Position numbers and translations under genes: made by a program | Notes under the pieces: model-generated | Databases searched by the model: none | Told to the model about the DNA's origin: nothing | What the model saw: only the letters and a program-made list of their open reading frames with translations | NCBI GenBank assembly: GCA_020051015.1 | Contig: JAGVJQ010000102.1 | Coordinates: forward strand, 1-41,134 | DNA length: 41,134 nt | Source of the DNA: Gammaproteobacteria bacterium | GTDB lineage: Bacteria > Pseudomonadota > Gammaproteobacteria > UBA1113 | Direction of reading: 5' to 3' | In this document: positions 1 through 8,451 of the stretch, one piece after another | How positions within the stretch are numbered: the stretch's first letter is position 1 | Layout of the letters: each line of letters starts with the position of its first letter

Positions 1-698
1 TATGTGTCATTGGTAACATTAGCATTCCCTTCAGCAGCATTGGCCTTAAATAAATACCATTGATATAATATGGGTATGCGTCGATTAAGATATTCCAAAC
101 ACCATGCATCTAAGTTGTCTATGCCTGAGCCAAGTAAATTATATTGTAATGCATTTTCATCTAAACTAATCCAAGGCAAGTTTTCGCTGATAAAACTCAA
201 TAATGGAGATATGGCTAAAAATCTTATATCAACTCTACAATAACCACATAGTTCAGCAGTACTATTAATTTTTCCATGGAATAAAGTTTTTATTTTTTCT
301 AAAAACTTATGATATAAGCACAATGCATATAGCAATTTATTATTTTCCATACTCTTTTTAAGAAAAGTCTTGATTACGGCATATAAAGACAATAATAATT
401 GCTGTGCATTGATAACACCTAAGGTTTTATGCAGTAATACGAATTGAAGCTTTAATTGTGTATCTTGATCTTGCATTTGAGTTTTTAATATAGCAACAAA
501 TTTTTCCTCAAGAAAAGAAAATAACGTACCACCACTTTTGGTAAGCATGACGCCAACAAGAGTATATTGTTCTTCGAGTGTTCTTGTTTGAAAGTAACAA
601 TCAAACTCTTCACCATTATTGGTTATATAATTAATAGCTTTTTCTTTATCTGTTGGGCTCTTTGTCTTTAAATTTTTTAAAGCTTCTGTAATAGTCAT
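1..698 (-). CDS. Unknown helical protein, 3' part cut by window edge
   Basis: Reading the minus strand from the ATG at 698 gives 232 codons without a stop up to the left edge, so this is the 5' part of a longer gene. The product begins MTITEALKNLKTKSPTDKEK and is rich in Leu, Lys and Phe with a predicted all-helical character. I see no signal peptide, obvious membrane segment or catalytic motif, and I do not recognise the family. It lies 83 nt downstream of the 172-aa gene on the same strand, so the two may be co-transcribed. No convincing Shine-Dalgarno precedes the ATG. The long open frame and ordinary amino-acid composition support a real gene; its function is unknown. Confidence 0.7.
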   Translation of the reverse strand, partial: MTITEALKNLKTKSPTDKEKAINYITNNGEEFDCYFQTRTLEEQYTLVGVMLTKSGGTLFSFLEEKFVAILKTQMQDQDTQLKLQFVLLHKTLGVINAQQLLLSLYAVIKTFLKKSMENNKLLYALCLYHKFLEKIKTLFHGKINSTAELCGYCRVDIRFLAISPLLSFISENLPWISLDENALQYNLLGSGIDNLDAWCLEYLNRRIPILYQWYLFKANAAEGNANVTNDT

Positions 699-781
699 GA
701 TTTACGGCGTTATAATTTTATTATTATTCAAAGCGCTATCACTTATCGATGATTGTTCGGCCGAGGATTGCGGATTAGCCG

Positions 782-1300
782 TTATTTTAGTTGCAAAAAA
801 CCACCGAAAGCTTGTATTAAGTATTTTTCACACAATGCAGATGGCGTGATCAATTCGGGCGAAACACCATAAGGACTAAAATTAACGACATTAGCAGAAG
901 CAGATTGTAATGAACTTGAATTGTTTGGTGCATTGCCAAGTTGATTAAATATTTCCTCAGTTCCTTTCTCGGCTGCAATTGAATTTGATGAAAAACTATT
1001 TGCAGTTGGTACGAATTCAGGAAAAACCGTCGGATTACAGTGTTCTTGCTTAAAAGCATCTTTAAGATAAGGAATCTTCTTTTTATTAGTTAATTCTTTA
1101 ATCTCTTTAGCAAAAGATACATTGAAAAATAATAATGGATTAGGTGGACTGGCTGATTTTTTTCTCTCGCCAACCTTTTTTATAACTCCAGCATTCAATT
1201 CATGGATAAAATAATGTGGCAGTGCTTTTTCTTGCTCACTCAATGTGCCTCTAACATCAAATTTATGTATGAAGTTATCATTTTTTTTTCTTTTCGCCAT
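782..1300 (-). CDS. Hypothetical 172-aa protein
   Basis: This 172-aa product starts at an ATG (MAKRKKNDNF). It has a basic N-terminus, a central Lys-rich part and a low-complexity Ser/Asn-rich stretch around residues 95-140 (runs such as SFSSNS and NNSSSLQSASAN). I see no signal peptide, membrane helix or known motif. The basic head and disordered Ser/Asn linker would fit a secreted or regulatory protein, but that is a guess. It lies upstream of the edge-truncated gene on the same strand and is divergent from the small membrane protein gene that begins at 1495. Family not recognised. Confidence 0.6.
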   Translation of the reverse strand: MAKRKKNDNFIHKFDVRGTLSEQEKALPHYFIHELNAGVIKKVGERKKSASPPNPLLFFNVSFAKEIKELTNKKKIPYLKDAFKQEHCNPTVFPEFVPTANSFSSNSIAAEKGTEEIFNQLGNAPNNSSSLQSASANVVNFSPYGVSPELITPSALCEKYLIQAFGGFLQLK

Positions 1301-1371
1301 TTTGCACCACTTGTTAATTAGTCAATACAATTAATACGTGCATTATAGTGACTAAAGATTAAGCGAGCATT

Positions 1372-1400
1372 AGGGGTTGTTGACAATTCGCTAGCCCAGC
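1372..1400. repeat. Remnant end of the GTTGACAATTC element
   Basis: The segment contains GTTGTTGACAATTCGCTAG, which matches the inverted right end of the complete element at 35131-35273. The rest of the element is not visible here, so it is probably a decayed end. It lies in the divergent intergenic region 1301-1494. Confidence 0.5.
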
Positions 1401-1433
1401 AAAAAAATAGGTAAATTAATTACATCAGTTAGC

Positions 1434-1461
1434 TTGTGAAGTATAAATCTTACGATATAAT
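1434..1461 (+). promoter_or_regulatory. Sigma-70-type promoter of small membrane protein gene
   Basis: TTGTGA at 1434-1439 and a perfect TATAAT at 1456-1461 are separated by 16 bp. The start codon at 1495 follows with a TAAGGA ribosome-binding site at 1481-1486. Confidence 0.6.
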
Positions 1462-1494
1462 CAAAAAGTTATGCTTAATTTAAGGAAATAAGCC

Positions 1495-1833
1495 GTGAAA
1501 AACCTTGCTATCGCTTTTGCTATTTTAACAATTGCCGCAGTTATTGCCGCAATATTTATTCCCGTTGACGCGGCCGTGGTCGCCGTTGCCAGCAGTGTCT
1601 GGATATTTATTATTGCCTCTATAGTTGTTTTTTGTGTATCAATTTTATTATTATTTGTATTAACTGGTATGGGATTGCTTATTTTTTCGATACTACCATT
1701 GATTTGGGCGATTGTTGCTATTGTATTATTTCCCTTCTTATTGCCCATCATCGTACCATTGGTACTAATTTATGCTTTTATCTTGATTTTTCGCAAAAAG
1801 CACGCTGCAAAGCCTACACCACCAGCGGTTTAA
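1495..1833 (+). CDS. Small hydrophobic multi-pass membrane protein
   Basis: The 112-aa product is almost wholly hydrophobic. I see three or more membrane segments: residues about 3-27, 33-60 and 62-98, followed by a short basic, Pro-rich cytoplasmic tail (FRKKHAAKPTPPAV). The start is GTG at 1495, supported by TAAGGA nine bases upstream and a good promoter before it. The last three residues before the first polar stretch do not suggest a cleaved signal peptide. No catalytic residues or family signature are evident, so function is unknown. It stands alone, followed by the palindromic element at 1857. Confidence 0.7.
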   Translation: MKNLAIAFAILTIAAVIAAIFIPVDAAVVAVASSVWIFIIASIVVFCVSILLLFVLTGMGLLIFSILPLIWAIVAIVLFPFLLPIIVPLVLIYAFILIFRKKHAAKPTPPAV

Positions 1834-1856
1834 TAGTATTAAATAGACTTCACTTT

Positions 1857-1987
1857 ATGTAGGGTGGGCTAAACATCGCGTCACGGACAAAGAGAATAAA
1901 TTAGCATGATAATTAAGCGATGTGTGCCCACCATCATGCCATCACTCATCACCAATGGTGGGCAACAATATTTAGCCCACCCTACAT
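1857..1987. repeat. TGTAGGGTGGGC palindromic element, copy 1
   Basis: A 131-bp imperfect palindrome opens with ATGTAGGGTGGGCT and closes with AGCCCACCCTACAT. An inner pair, GTGCCCACCAT and AATGGTGGGC, forms a second hairpin. There is no coding potential. A related copy at 4848-5003 lies in the same orientation on the other side of the 895-aa gene. The rest of the 304-bp gap to 2137 holds only the promoter of that gene. Confidence 0.85.
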
Positions 1988-2050
1988 TCTGTCATCCCGA
2001 GACTTTCACTTAACTTCAAATGATACTATCTACATTAAATAAATCACACA

Positions 2051-2078
2051 TTTACAAAAAACAAACATTGTATATAAT
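2051..2078 (+). promoter_or_regulatory. Sigma-70-type promoter of the 895-aa protein gene
   Basis: TTTACA at 2051-2056 and TATAAT at 2073-2078 have a 16-bp spacer. The gene's ATG follows at 2138, giving a leader of about 50 nt. Confidence 0.6.
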
Positions 2079-2137
2079 ATGCTCAGCCTTATTGGATTTA
2101 ACTCCACTACGCTAATAATAATAAAATTGGAAAATAA

Positions 2138-4825
2138 ATGACCATAGATAATCATTCAGAAGCCTCATCCAGCAATGTAAGTAAAGATTCCGTTTTGGAC
2201 TTTCAAGAAGTAATAATCCAACGATTGCGTGAAGAAGGTATATCAGAAAAAAAGATTGCCGACATACCACCAAAAGCTTGGGATATACTGATTAAATATA
2301 AAGAGAGATTTCTCCCCCATCTTGATGAGGTAATTGTATCTCGTAAGGCAGAGGACGTTCCTCCTCGACCCACTTATAATGCATTTAAATTTACAGCATT
2401 TATAGAAACAATTAGTGATAAATTACGTAAAAAAGGAATATCTGATGAATACTTAGCTAACTTAGATTGGGTATTTCTTTATGTTAATGGTCGAAAATTG
2501 AAATCACTTATTGAAATAGATAATTTTCCTCTATTACAAGCCATCCAATTTTTACATTTTAGACGCTATATAGAAAATAAATTAGAAAAAGAATGTGTAG
2601 AGTTAGAAATAAAAAGTAATATCAACGTATCTGCTGACACATGGGAGTTTCTTTTCCCTTATGCTAGAGAACTACAAAAATGTATTGATGCTGAGATCAT
2701 TAGTGCCCGACAAGTTGTTAGTTTATTAGCAAGTGATATAAACACGCTTACTCAACCCAAAATAGTCGATTTCTTGTTAGCAATAAAACAATCGCTTATC
2801 CCTATTATCGGTGAACCGCCGTTTAAAAAAGCATTTCTATATAATTTAGAGTATAAAGATATTCGTCGATTAATAAACAATAATACCTTATCTTTAGCAC
2901 AAGCTATTAAATTAACTTATCGAGAAAGAAAAAAACTTATTGCTGATTATCAAGCAAATCGAGCTATTGTGTTGCAAGAAGGAACTATGGCAACAACAAA
3001 TGCACAAGTACTAATAGACAAAGATATCCTTTCATTAAATGAATATGAACAATTAGATGAAGCACTAAAACTTCGTTTAAGTGATGACACTATTTTTCGT
3101 GCTTATGTATGGTTGCTGAATCAAGGTTTTACTATTAATGAATGCTTTGCTTTAGAAAAGCAAGAAAGTTTAGTTGATTTTTTACACCACAATCCTGATC
3201 CCAATATTACTTTACGCTATTTATCGCAACGCCTTGCTGATGGTCGCGATAGCTATCACGATAATCATCAATCAACTTTACAAAGCTTATTATCATTTTG
3301 GCATGATTTATCAAATGATGAAAAAATATTCTTCAGTGATTTAATTAATCATTGGTATGAATTCATCAATGATCACCCAATTAAAATGGATATTTCAACA
3401 GGTGGCTCTGATGAAGCACTTGCAAACGATGGCGAACGCACCTTTCTTTCTTCTGTAATAACATTATGTCGACGTTGGCAGCGATTCCCTGACATTGATT
3501 TATTTATTCATGTTTACGAACTATTGTCAGCTGAGCTTAAAGATAAATTTGCACAACTAAATACGAAATATGGCAATAATAAAATTGATATTTTTAGCTT
3601 GTGGTGGTTAAGTACAATTACTGATCAAAAACTATATCTGCTATCAACCATGAGCAGCAATGAAATTTTCAAGGCAATGTTCAACTCAAACAACATGTCA
3701 AATCAGGATGGCAATGATGCCGATGCTAACAAATACGCTCGATTATTTTTTGATTTATTGTTTGCAAGAGAAATGTTGCTGGAATTGTTTTTTAATATCC
3801 AGTTCCTTACAGCAATTTTTGGAATCGAACTCCACTCTAAAGCAAATAATTTACCCATTGAAAAAATACAATTTATATTTGAACTTAAAGATGAACAAAT
3901 CTTACGATTAAAAAATCGCTACATTCTTAATCTAATTGCTAAAAAAGAAATATCGCCAGAGTATGCAATACACATTAGTGAATATCATTTATTAACATTT
4001 GAAAATGATCAATTGATGCAAAGTTTAGAGAGGCTTGGTTTAACTGATGCTGATGTTTTACAATTCCGCGAGAATGAATTACGCAATGTTAGCAATCCAA
4101 CCATACAATCTTTCATTTTGAAAAAATATATGACTATCGAAGAAGCCAAAAACTTAGAGTATTTTCAATATCATTTACTAAGTCAGTTGCCACAAAATTA
4201 CGATAACATAGGAAGAATAAAACAAATTATTGCCATTGATTTTAATAAATATTGTTCTCAATGTGCGAAAAGAAATAAACCACCAATATTGTCTCCTGTA
4301 GCACAATCACTTTGTGATTATGGCTTATTAACTCTAGACGAATTGCTCTCTATGTCAGTCACACGTCGCAAAGCGTTTGAACAACCTGAGTTATGGGAAT
4401 GGGATACGGGTTTTATTAAAGATAAAATTGCTTCCCTATTTTATTTGCGCGAATACTCGCAAAAAGAGATTGATGCGTTAACACCAGAGAATGTTCGGGA
4501 AAATTGTGCTGATAGTGGAAAATTCAAAGACAAGATTAATGATACAACGGCGTCAGTTCATACTTGGAAAAATAAAGGAATAACGCTTCTCCCTTTAGTA
4601 TCAATGTTTTTTGGTAAAAACATTTCTTTACCAACCGAACAACCAAACATGACATCAATTACATTTAATTCATTGACATCATCTATACAGTTAATTCCTT
4701 TTCTTAGCACCGCGATGTTATCACTGCTTGCTATTTACTTATGCTATAAAATCATTAGCTATGATTATTCCTTATCACCACAAAAAGATAATGATAATAA
4801 TCAAGAGAAACGTCATACTCTATAA
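2138..4825 (+). CDS. Large helical-repeat protein with C-terminal membrane anchor
   Basis: The 895-aa product is not a family I recognise. It contains about eight degenerate copies of a short helical motif, roughly L-x(3)-x-[LIF]-[ST]-x-x-[EQ]-x-x-x-L, near residues 182, 244, 292, 326, 599, 630, 660 and 725 (for example NNNTLSLAQAIKL and DYGLLTLDELLSM). Two related N-terminal units contain RLREEGISEKKIAD (29-42) and KLRKKGISDEYLAN (95-108). A single membrane segment lies at about 851-870, followed by a 25-residue polar tail, and there is no signal peptide. A CSQC motif sits at 706-709. The start ATG has a weak TTGGA upstream. Tail-anchored, repeat-rich proteins like this are often host-directed effectors in Legionellales, but that role is inference. 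It is flanked by two copies of the same palindromic repeat. Confidence 0.75.
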   Translation: MTIDNHSEASSSNVSKDSVLDFQEVIIQRLREEGISEKKIADIPPKAWDILIKYKERFLPHLDEVIVSRKAEDVPPRPTYNAFKFTAFIETISDKLRKKGISDEYLANLDWVFLYVNGRKLKSLIEIDNFPLLQAIQFLHFRRYIENKLEKECVELEIKSNINVSADTWEFLFPYARELQKCIDAEIISARQVVSLLASDINTLTQPKIVDFLLAIKQSLIPIIGEPPFKKAFLYNLEYKDIRRLINNNTLSLAQAIKLTYRERKKLIADYQANRAIVLQEGTMATTNAQVLIDKDILSLNEYEQLDEALKLRLSDDTIFRAYVWLLNQGFTINECFALEKQESLVDFLHHNPDPNITLRYLSQRLADGRDSYHDNHQSTLQSLLSFWHDLSNDEKIFFSDLINHWYEFINDHPIKMDISTGGSDEALANDGERTFLSSVITLCRRWQRFPDIDLFIHVYELLSAELKDKFAQLNTKYGNNKIDIFSLWWLSTITDQKLYLLSTMSSNEIFKAMFNSNNMSNQDGNDADANKYARLFFDLLFAREMLLELFFNIQFLTAIFGIELHSKANNLPIEKIQFIFELKDEQILRLKNRYILNLIAKKEISPEYAIHISEYHLLTFENDQLMQSLERLGLTDADVLQFRENELRNVSNPTIQSFILKKYMTIEEAKNLEYFQYHLLSQLPQNYDNIGRIKQIIAIDFNKYCSQCAKRNKPPILSPVAQSLCDYGLLTLDELLSMSVTRRKAFEQPELWEWDTGFIKDKIASLFYLREYSQKEIDALTPENVRENCADSGKFKDKINDTTASVHTWKNKGITLLPLVSMFFGKNISLPTEQPNMTSITFNSLTSSIQLIPFLSTAMLSLLAIYLCYKIISYDYSLSPQKDNDNNQEKRHTL

Positions 4826-4847
4826 TGGTCATGTTAATAATGAGTTT

Positions 4848-5003
4848 ATGTAGGGTGGGCGTAAACATCGCATCACGTACAAAGAGAACAAATTGGCACG
4901 ATAATTAAGCGATGCGTGCCCACCATCATGTCATCATCAATGGTGGGCACATATTGTTATGCGATACCTCTTCGAGGGCAACAATATTTAGCTCACCCTA
5001 CAT
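4848..5003. repeat. TGTAGGGTGGGC palindromic element, copy 2
   Basis: This copy has the same ends and order as the one at 1857-1987 and the same orientation. It is about 30 bp longer near its right end, owing to an extra segment that includes ATGCGATACCTCTTCGAGGG. An isolated CACCCTACAT at 5015-5024 repeats the right terminus once more. It lies between two convergent genes. Confidence 0.85.
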
Positions 5004-5067
5004 CTTATTTTTACACCCTACATGTTAATAACATTCTTCTCAAAATTTTTAATCTCTGGGATGATAA

Positions 5068-6819
5068 TTACTGACTGCGACCAGGTTTGCGTGGGCCGCT
5101 TGGTGTTTTAGCTGACTCTATTTGATCTGCTGTCAATGGTTTAGATTCCTCAGACATTCTCCTAGCAAAAAGTGAACATGCTTTTAAAGCAGTAAAAACA
5201 CCTCCCACAAGCGCAACAGTGCCAAGCGCTGCAGTCACAATCGCAACCCCTGGATATTCAAATCTTGACGGCGTCGTTGGTATAGGCGATTTAGGGCACG
5301 ATCTATCCGCCAATGATTGCTGAGCGGCGGTTAAGCTAACAACATCGCCACATGTAGGATCGACAAGGGTACAGATTGCATCAATACCGTTATCTGTCCA
5401 TAAGTACTTATCATCAAAACCACTTACACTACTAATCGTACCATTCTTAATTAAACAAAACGTGTTATCAGCACCTGGTTTTAATTTAACAGTCGTTCCA
5501 TTAACAACTAAACCGTTATTATTTTTTTCAGGATTATTCGTCGTTGTTATGGTGCCCTCACCTAATGGTGAATAGCTAATTGTTTCAGTACTAATCTGAT
5601 ATTTAGTACGAGCAACGCCAATGGCAAGTCCAGGTACACTTCCATACTCATCTGTTATGGCTGAAAGAGTAGCACCATCTAGTAGATGAGATTGTGTTTG
5701 CCCACCATTAATAAAAGTATCCGTAATGGTCGTATGTGGCATCCCACTTGTAGATACTAATTGACAACCATTAAAATCGACTGTTGCAATTAATAAAGCT
5801 TTTACGGCTGCCTCTATACTAAAGTACACATCATGTTGCCAACCAAGGTTTGCGTCTCCAATGTCCATATTGGAAAGTCTCATACTGATATTTCCAAGTG
5901 TATAATTAAACGTTACATCAATGCGAGATGAATCAATGACTGCACCATTAATGGTTCCGACATTATCAAAGATATATGCACCATTAATGCTCGCCTCTAA
6001 ACCGAGAATATACGATCTTACACCAGCAAAAGTGATACGGCTATTAATAAAGGACGAAGAGCTTAACCACGCATTAGTAGCAGTGAAGGATGGTTCATTA
6101 TAATTATCTTGGTATGTAGATGAGCTAATTTGTGGGGCATACCAATTAGAGTCAAGGTAACAATTAGTTAACATACATTTATTAAAAACTGGGGATATAA
6201 TTAGATTATTGCCATTGCTAAATGTTTTTCCTAAAAATATGGCCACTCCATTTTGAACTGCCCCATTTTGCGCGGCAATTTCATAAAAATCGGCATACTC
6301 TTCTTGGCATCCGGCATTAATATCGTCTTGGAATTGTTGATCATTATCAACTTGTTGATTTACAAATTTTGCATCTTCTGCCGTAAAATTTTGATGCTCC
6401 GCACGATATTTTCCAATTAATTCTTCACGAGCTTTAACTGTTACACCTTGCTTTACCGCATCTTTTAAGATTGTAAACAATTCTGACATCAACTTTACTT
6501 TCTCACTCATAGCAAGCCGCTCAATAATCGTTTCAATGCTGTCACTAGGAAAATCTGGATGTCTTTCTTTAAAAGAAGTAATAACACTTTCACGTGAGTT
6601 AATATCAGTTTTTCTTAATTGATTAAATAGATTAGCTTCCAGTTTTGCAATATGGCCAAAATTATGCAATTTTCTAACTAACACATCAAAAGTAAGATCT
6701 TCTTTAGCAAAGTCGGGATTATTTTGTTTAAATTCAGCAATTAAATTTTGATGATCATTTTTATCAGCATCTCTTAATTGCTGATATAACTCCGACATTA
6801 ATCTTATTTTTTCACTCAT
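5068..6819 (-). CDS. Unknown protein: N-terminal repeats, beta-rich core, C-terminal membrane segment
   Basis: I chose the ATG at 6819 (583 aa) because AAGGA lies seven bases before it; an upstream TTG at 6843 would extend the frame without such support. Residues 1-155 hold three related helical units of about 50 residues. Units 1 and 3 open almost identically (MSEKIRLMSELYQQL and MSEKVKLMSELFTIL), and each carries a P-x-F or N-F turn. Residues about 190-480 are Asn/Ser/Thr/Gly-rich with repeated short hydrophobic strands, as in pentapeptide or beta-helix folds. One Gly/Ala/Val-rich membrane segment lies at about 525-547, with a basic 36-residue tail. No signal peptide is visible. Family not recognised; an exported or host-interacting protein is possible but unproven. 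Confidence 0.7.
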   Translation of the reverse strand: MSEKIRLMSELYQQLRDADKNDHQNLIAEFKQNNPDFAKEDLTFDVLVRKLHNFGHIAKLEANLFNQLRKTDINSRESVITSFKERHPDFPSDSIETIIERLAMSEKVKLMSELFTILKDAVKQGVTVKAREELIGKYRAEHQNFTAEDAKFVNQQVDNDQQFQDDINAGCQEEYADFYEIAAQNGAVQNGVAIFLGKTFSNGNNLIISPVFNKCMLTNCYLDSNWYAPQISSSTYQDNYNEPSFTATNAWLSSSSFINSRITFAGVRSYILGLEASINGAYIFDNVGTINGAVIDSSRIDVTFNYTLGNISMRLSNMDIGDANLGWQHDVYFSIEAAVKALLIATVDFNGCQLVSTSGMPHTTITDTFINGGQTQSHLLDGATLSAITDEYGSVPGLAIGVARTKYQISTETISYSPLGEGTITTTNNPEKNNNGLVVNGTTVKLKPGADNTFCLIKNGTISSVSGFDDKYLWTDNGIDAICTLVDPTCGDVVSLTAAQQSLADRSCPKSPIPTTPSRFEYPGVAIVTAALGTVALVGGVFTALKACSLFARRMSEESKPLTADQIESAKTPSGPRKPGRSQ

Positions 6820-6856
6820 GTGTTTTTCCTTCATTTTTACCAATTATAATGGTTGC

Positions 6857-6886
6857 ATTATACACAAAATACCCTTCATTGCTCAA
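6857..6886 (-). promoter_or_regulatory. Sigma-70-type promoter of the 583-aa protein gene
   Basis: On the minus strand, TTGAGC (6886-6881) and TATAAT (6862-6857) are separated by 18 bp, and a second TATAAT follows just downstream. The ATG is at 6819. Confidence 0.5.
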
Positions 6887-6933
6887 TCAGCAAGGCTACC
6901 TCATAAAAAATACCTTGATTATACTTAAAGTAA

Positions 6934-7022
6934 GATACTGCCTGGTTTGAGGGGCGTCTCGGACCATGGATGGTATGGAGAGCGAGGCCATGGATGGCCG
7001 TCCCTAAAAACCAGGCAGCATC
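6934..7022. repeat. Cloverleaf-like palindromic element
   Basis: Outer arms GATACTGCCTGGTTT and AAACCAGGCAGCATC pair imperfectly. Inside them are two separate short palindromes, ACCATGGATGGT (6963-6974) and GGCCATGGATGGCC (6986-6999). The expected fold is an outer stem with two inner hairpins. It lies 3' of the MFS gene on the minus strand, in the gap 6887-7070. There is no coding potential and no second copy in the window. Confidence 0.65.
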
Positions 7023-7070
7023 TGACTTTAAAATTTTTAATGAGAGAACCCTGAAGCAATCAGTCTATCA

Positions 7071-8309
7071 TTAAGCAACTAACAATACAGATGATGATCT
7101 TTTCACCATACGTAACGATATAAATGTCCCTAATCCAATCAATATCAACCACAATGAAATAGCACTAAAGGAGCCTGTTCGTTGATACAGAAAACCTTCA
7201 ACCACTGGTGTTAAACCGCCAATTAATGACATACCTAAGCAATAACTAAAAGAACTGCCACGATAACGATACTCCATACTAAAAGCATTTTTCAAATATG
7301 CATTAGATGGGCCAAGTAAAATTTCATTGATGATAATAAATATGATTTGCGCAAATAAAATTGAATATAAAGATCCTTGATCTACCATTCGCAATAATGG
7401 ATAAGAAAGTAATACTAATAATAAAGCGCCAAATTGCATGGTTTTATTGGGGGATATTTTATCGGCTACTTTCCCAGCTGAAACTAAGCTAATAATCGCA
7501 ATAACAATTAAAAAAGTTTGTGACAGCATTAGTTGATGGCTATTATAAAAACCTTTAGTCATTAATACTGGATTTAAAAATGTGATTACCGTAGTAAATG
7601 GTAGCGTAGCAAAACCACCAACAAATACCCCGGCAATTAATTCTCGTGGATAGGTTTGAAGTAACTTTTTAAAGCTATGCTGTTTATTATTAGATGCTTT
7701 AAAGCCTGGTGAATCAAGTAAATTTTTACGGTAAAACACCCCTAAAACACCGATAACACCACCTATAAAAAATGCTATGCGCCAACTCCATGATGGCATA
7801 ACTTGCAGTGTAGTTATTACACCAACTAGTGACGCCAATAAAGCACCAAATAATGTGGTGGCCGTTAAAAAACTACCAAGGAGCGCTTCATTTTTATTTT
7901 GTGCATGTTCAACCACATAAATGCCTGCGCCATTATATTCGCCACCAAAACAAAACAGTTGAATTGCTTTTGCTAAAGTAAGGGCTACCGCCGCCCAAGT
8001 GCCAATGGTCAACGCGGAAGGAACTAGACCAACTAAAAAGGTAGCAATAGCAATACCGTACATTGAACCTAATAATGCTTTAGGTCGTCCAAGCAAATCG
8101 CCAAAATAACCAAAAAATAATCCGCCAAACGGCCGCGCTAACATAGCAATTAATAATATTAAGTACCCTTTTTCTAAGGATTGAAAAGTGGTGTTCGCTG
8201 GAAAAAATAATGGTGAAATAAGTGGAAGAAAAATGGCGAATAAAGCGTAATCATAATATTCGATCATCGTACCGATAGCGGCACCAAAAAATAATTTCTT
8301 TGAAAGCAT
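7071..8309 (-). CDS. MFS transporter, metabolite:H+ symporter (MHS) type
   Basis: The 412-aa product is a 12-helix major facilitator. The opening GAAIGTMIEYYDYALFA is the MHS-family head (the ProP, KgtP and ShiA group, proton-driven uptake of organic acids, osmolytes or related solutes). The loop 2-3 signature GYFGDLLGRPKAL follows at about residues 71-83. GGEYNGAGIYVVEH in helix 4-5 is typical of the family. The substrate cannot be read from the sequence. The start ATG is preceded by AAGGA nine bases upstream. It lies 142 bp downstream of a second MHS transporter on the same strand; the two are clearly divergent in sequence, so this is not a recent duplication. Confidence 0.85.
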   Translation of the reverse strand: MLSKKLFFGAAIGTMIEYYDYALFAIFLPLISPLFFPANTTFQSLEKGYLILLIAMLARPFGGLFFGYFGDLLGRPKALLGSMYGIAIATFLVGLVPSALTIGTWAAVALTLAKAIQLFCFGGEYNGAGIYVVEHAQNKNEALLGSFLTATTLFGALLASLVGVITTLQVMPSWSWRIAFFIGGVIGVLGVFYRKNLLDSPGFKASNNKQHSFKKLLQTYPRELIAGVFVGGFATLPFTTVITFLNPVLMTKGFYNSHQLMLSQTFLIVIAIISLVSAGKVADKISPNKTMQFGALLLVLLSYPLLRMVDQGSLYSILFAQIIFIIINEILLGPSNAYLKNAFSMEYRYRGSSFSYCLGMSLIGGLTPVVEGFLYQRTGSFSAISLWLILIGLGTFISLRMVKRSSSVLLVA

Positions 8310-8397
8310 GATGTTTATTCCTTAATGTAGGTAATATTCTTCCACTACAACATGTCTTTAATTAGCAATAATTTTATTATAATCCATTGGTCTAGAT

Positions 8398-8416
8398 GGG
8401 CGTATGCAATACGCCC
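8398..8416. other. Short perfect hairpin between the two MFS genes
   Basis: GGGCGTAT and ATACGCCC form an 8-bp perfect stem with a 3-nt loop. No T-run follows on either strand, so it is not a standard terminator. It may be a fragment of a repeat or an mRNA-stabilising hairpin between the two transporter genes. Confidence 0.5.
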
Positions 8417-8451
8417 CTACACATGATCTAAAGAAACAAACTATTTCTTAC

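Noticed and set aside
6820..6843. TTG start at 6843 for the 583-aa protein
   Set aside because: No ribosome-binding site is placed for it, whereas ATG 6819 has AAGGA seven bases upstream.
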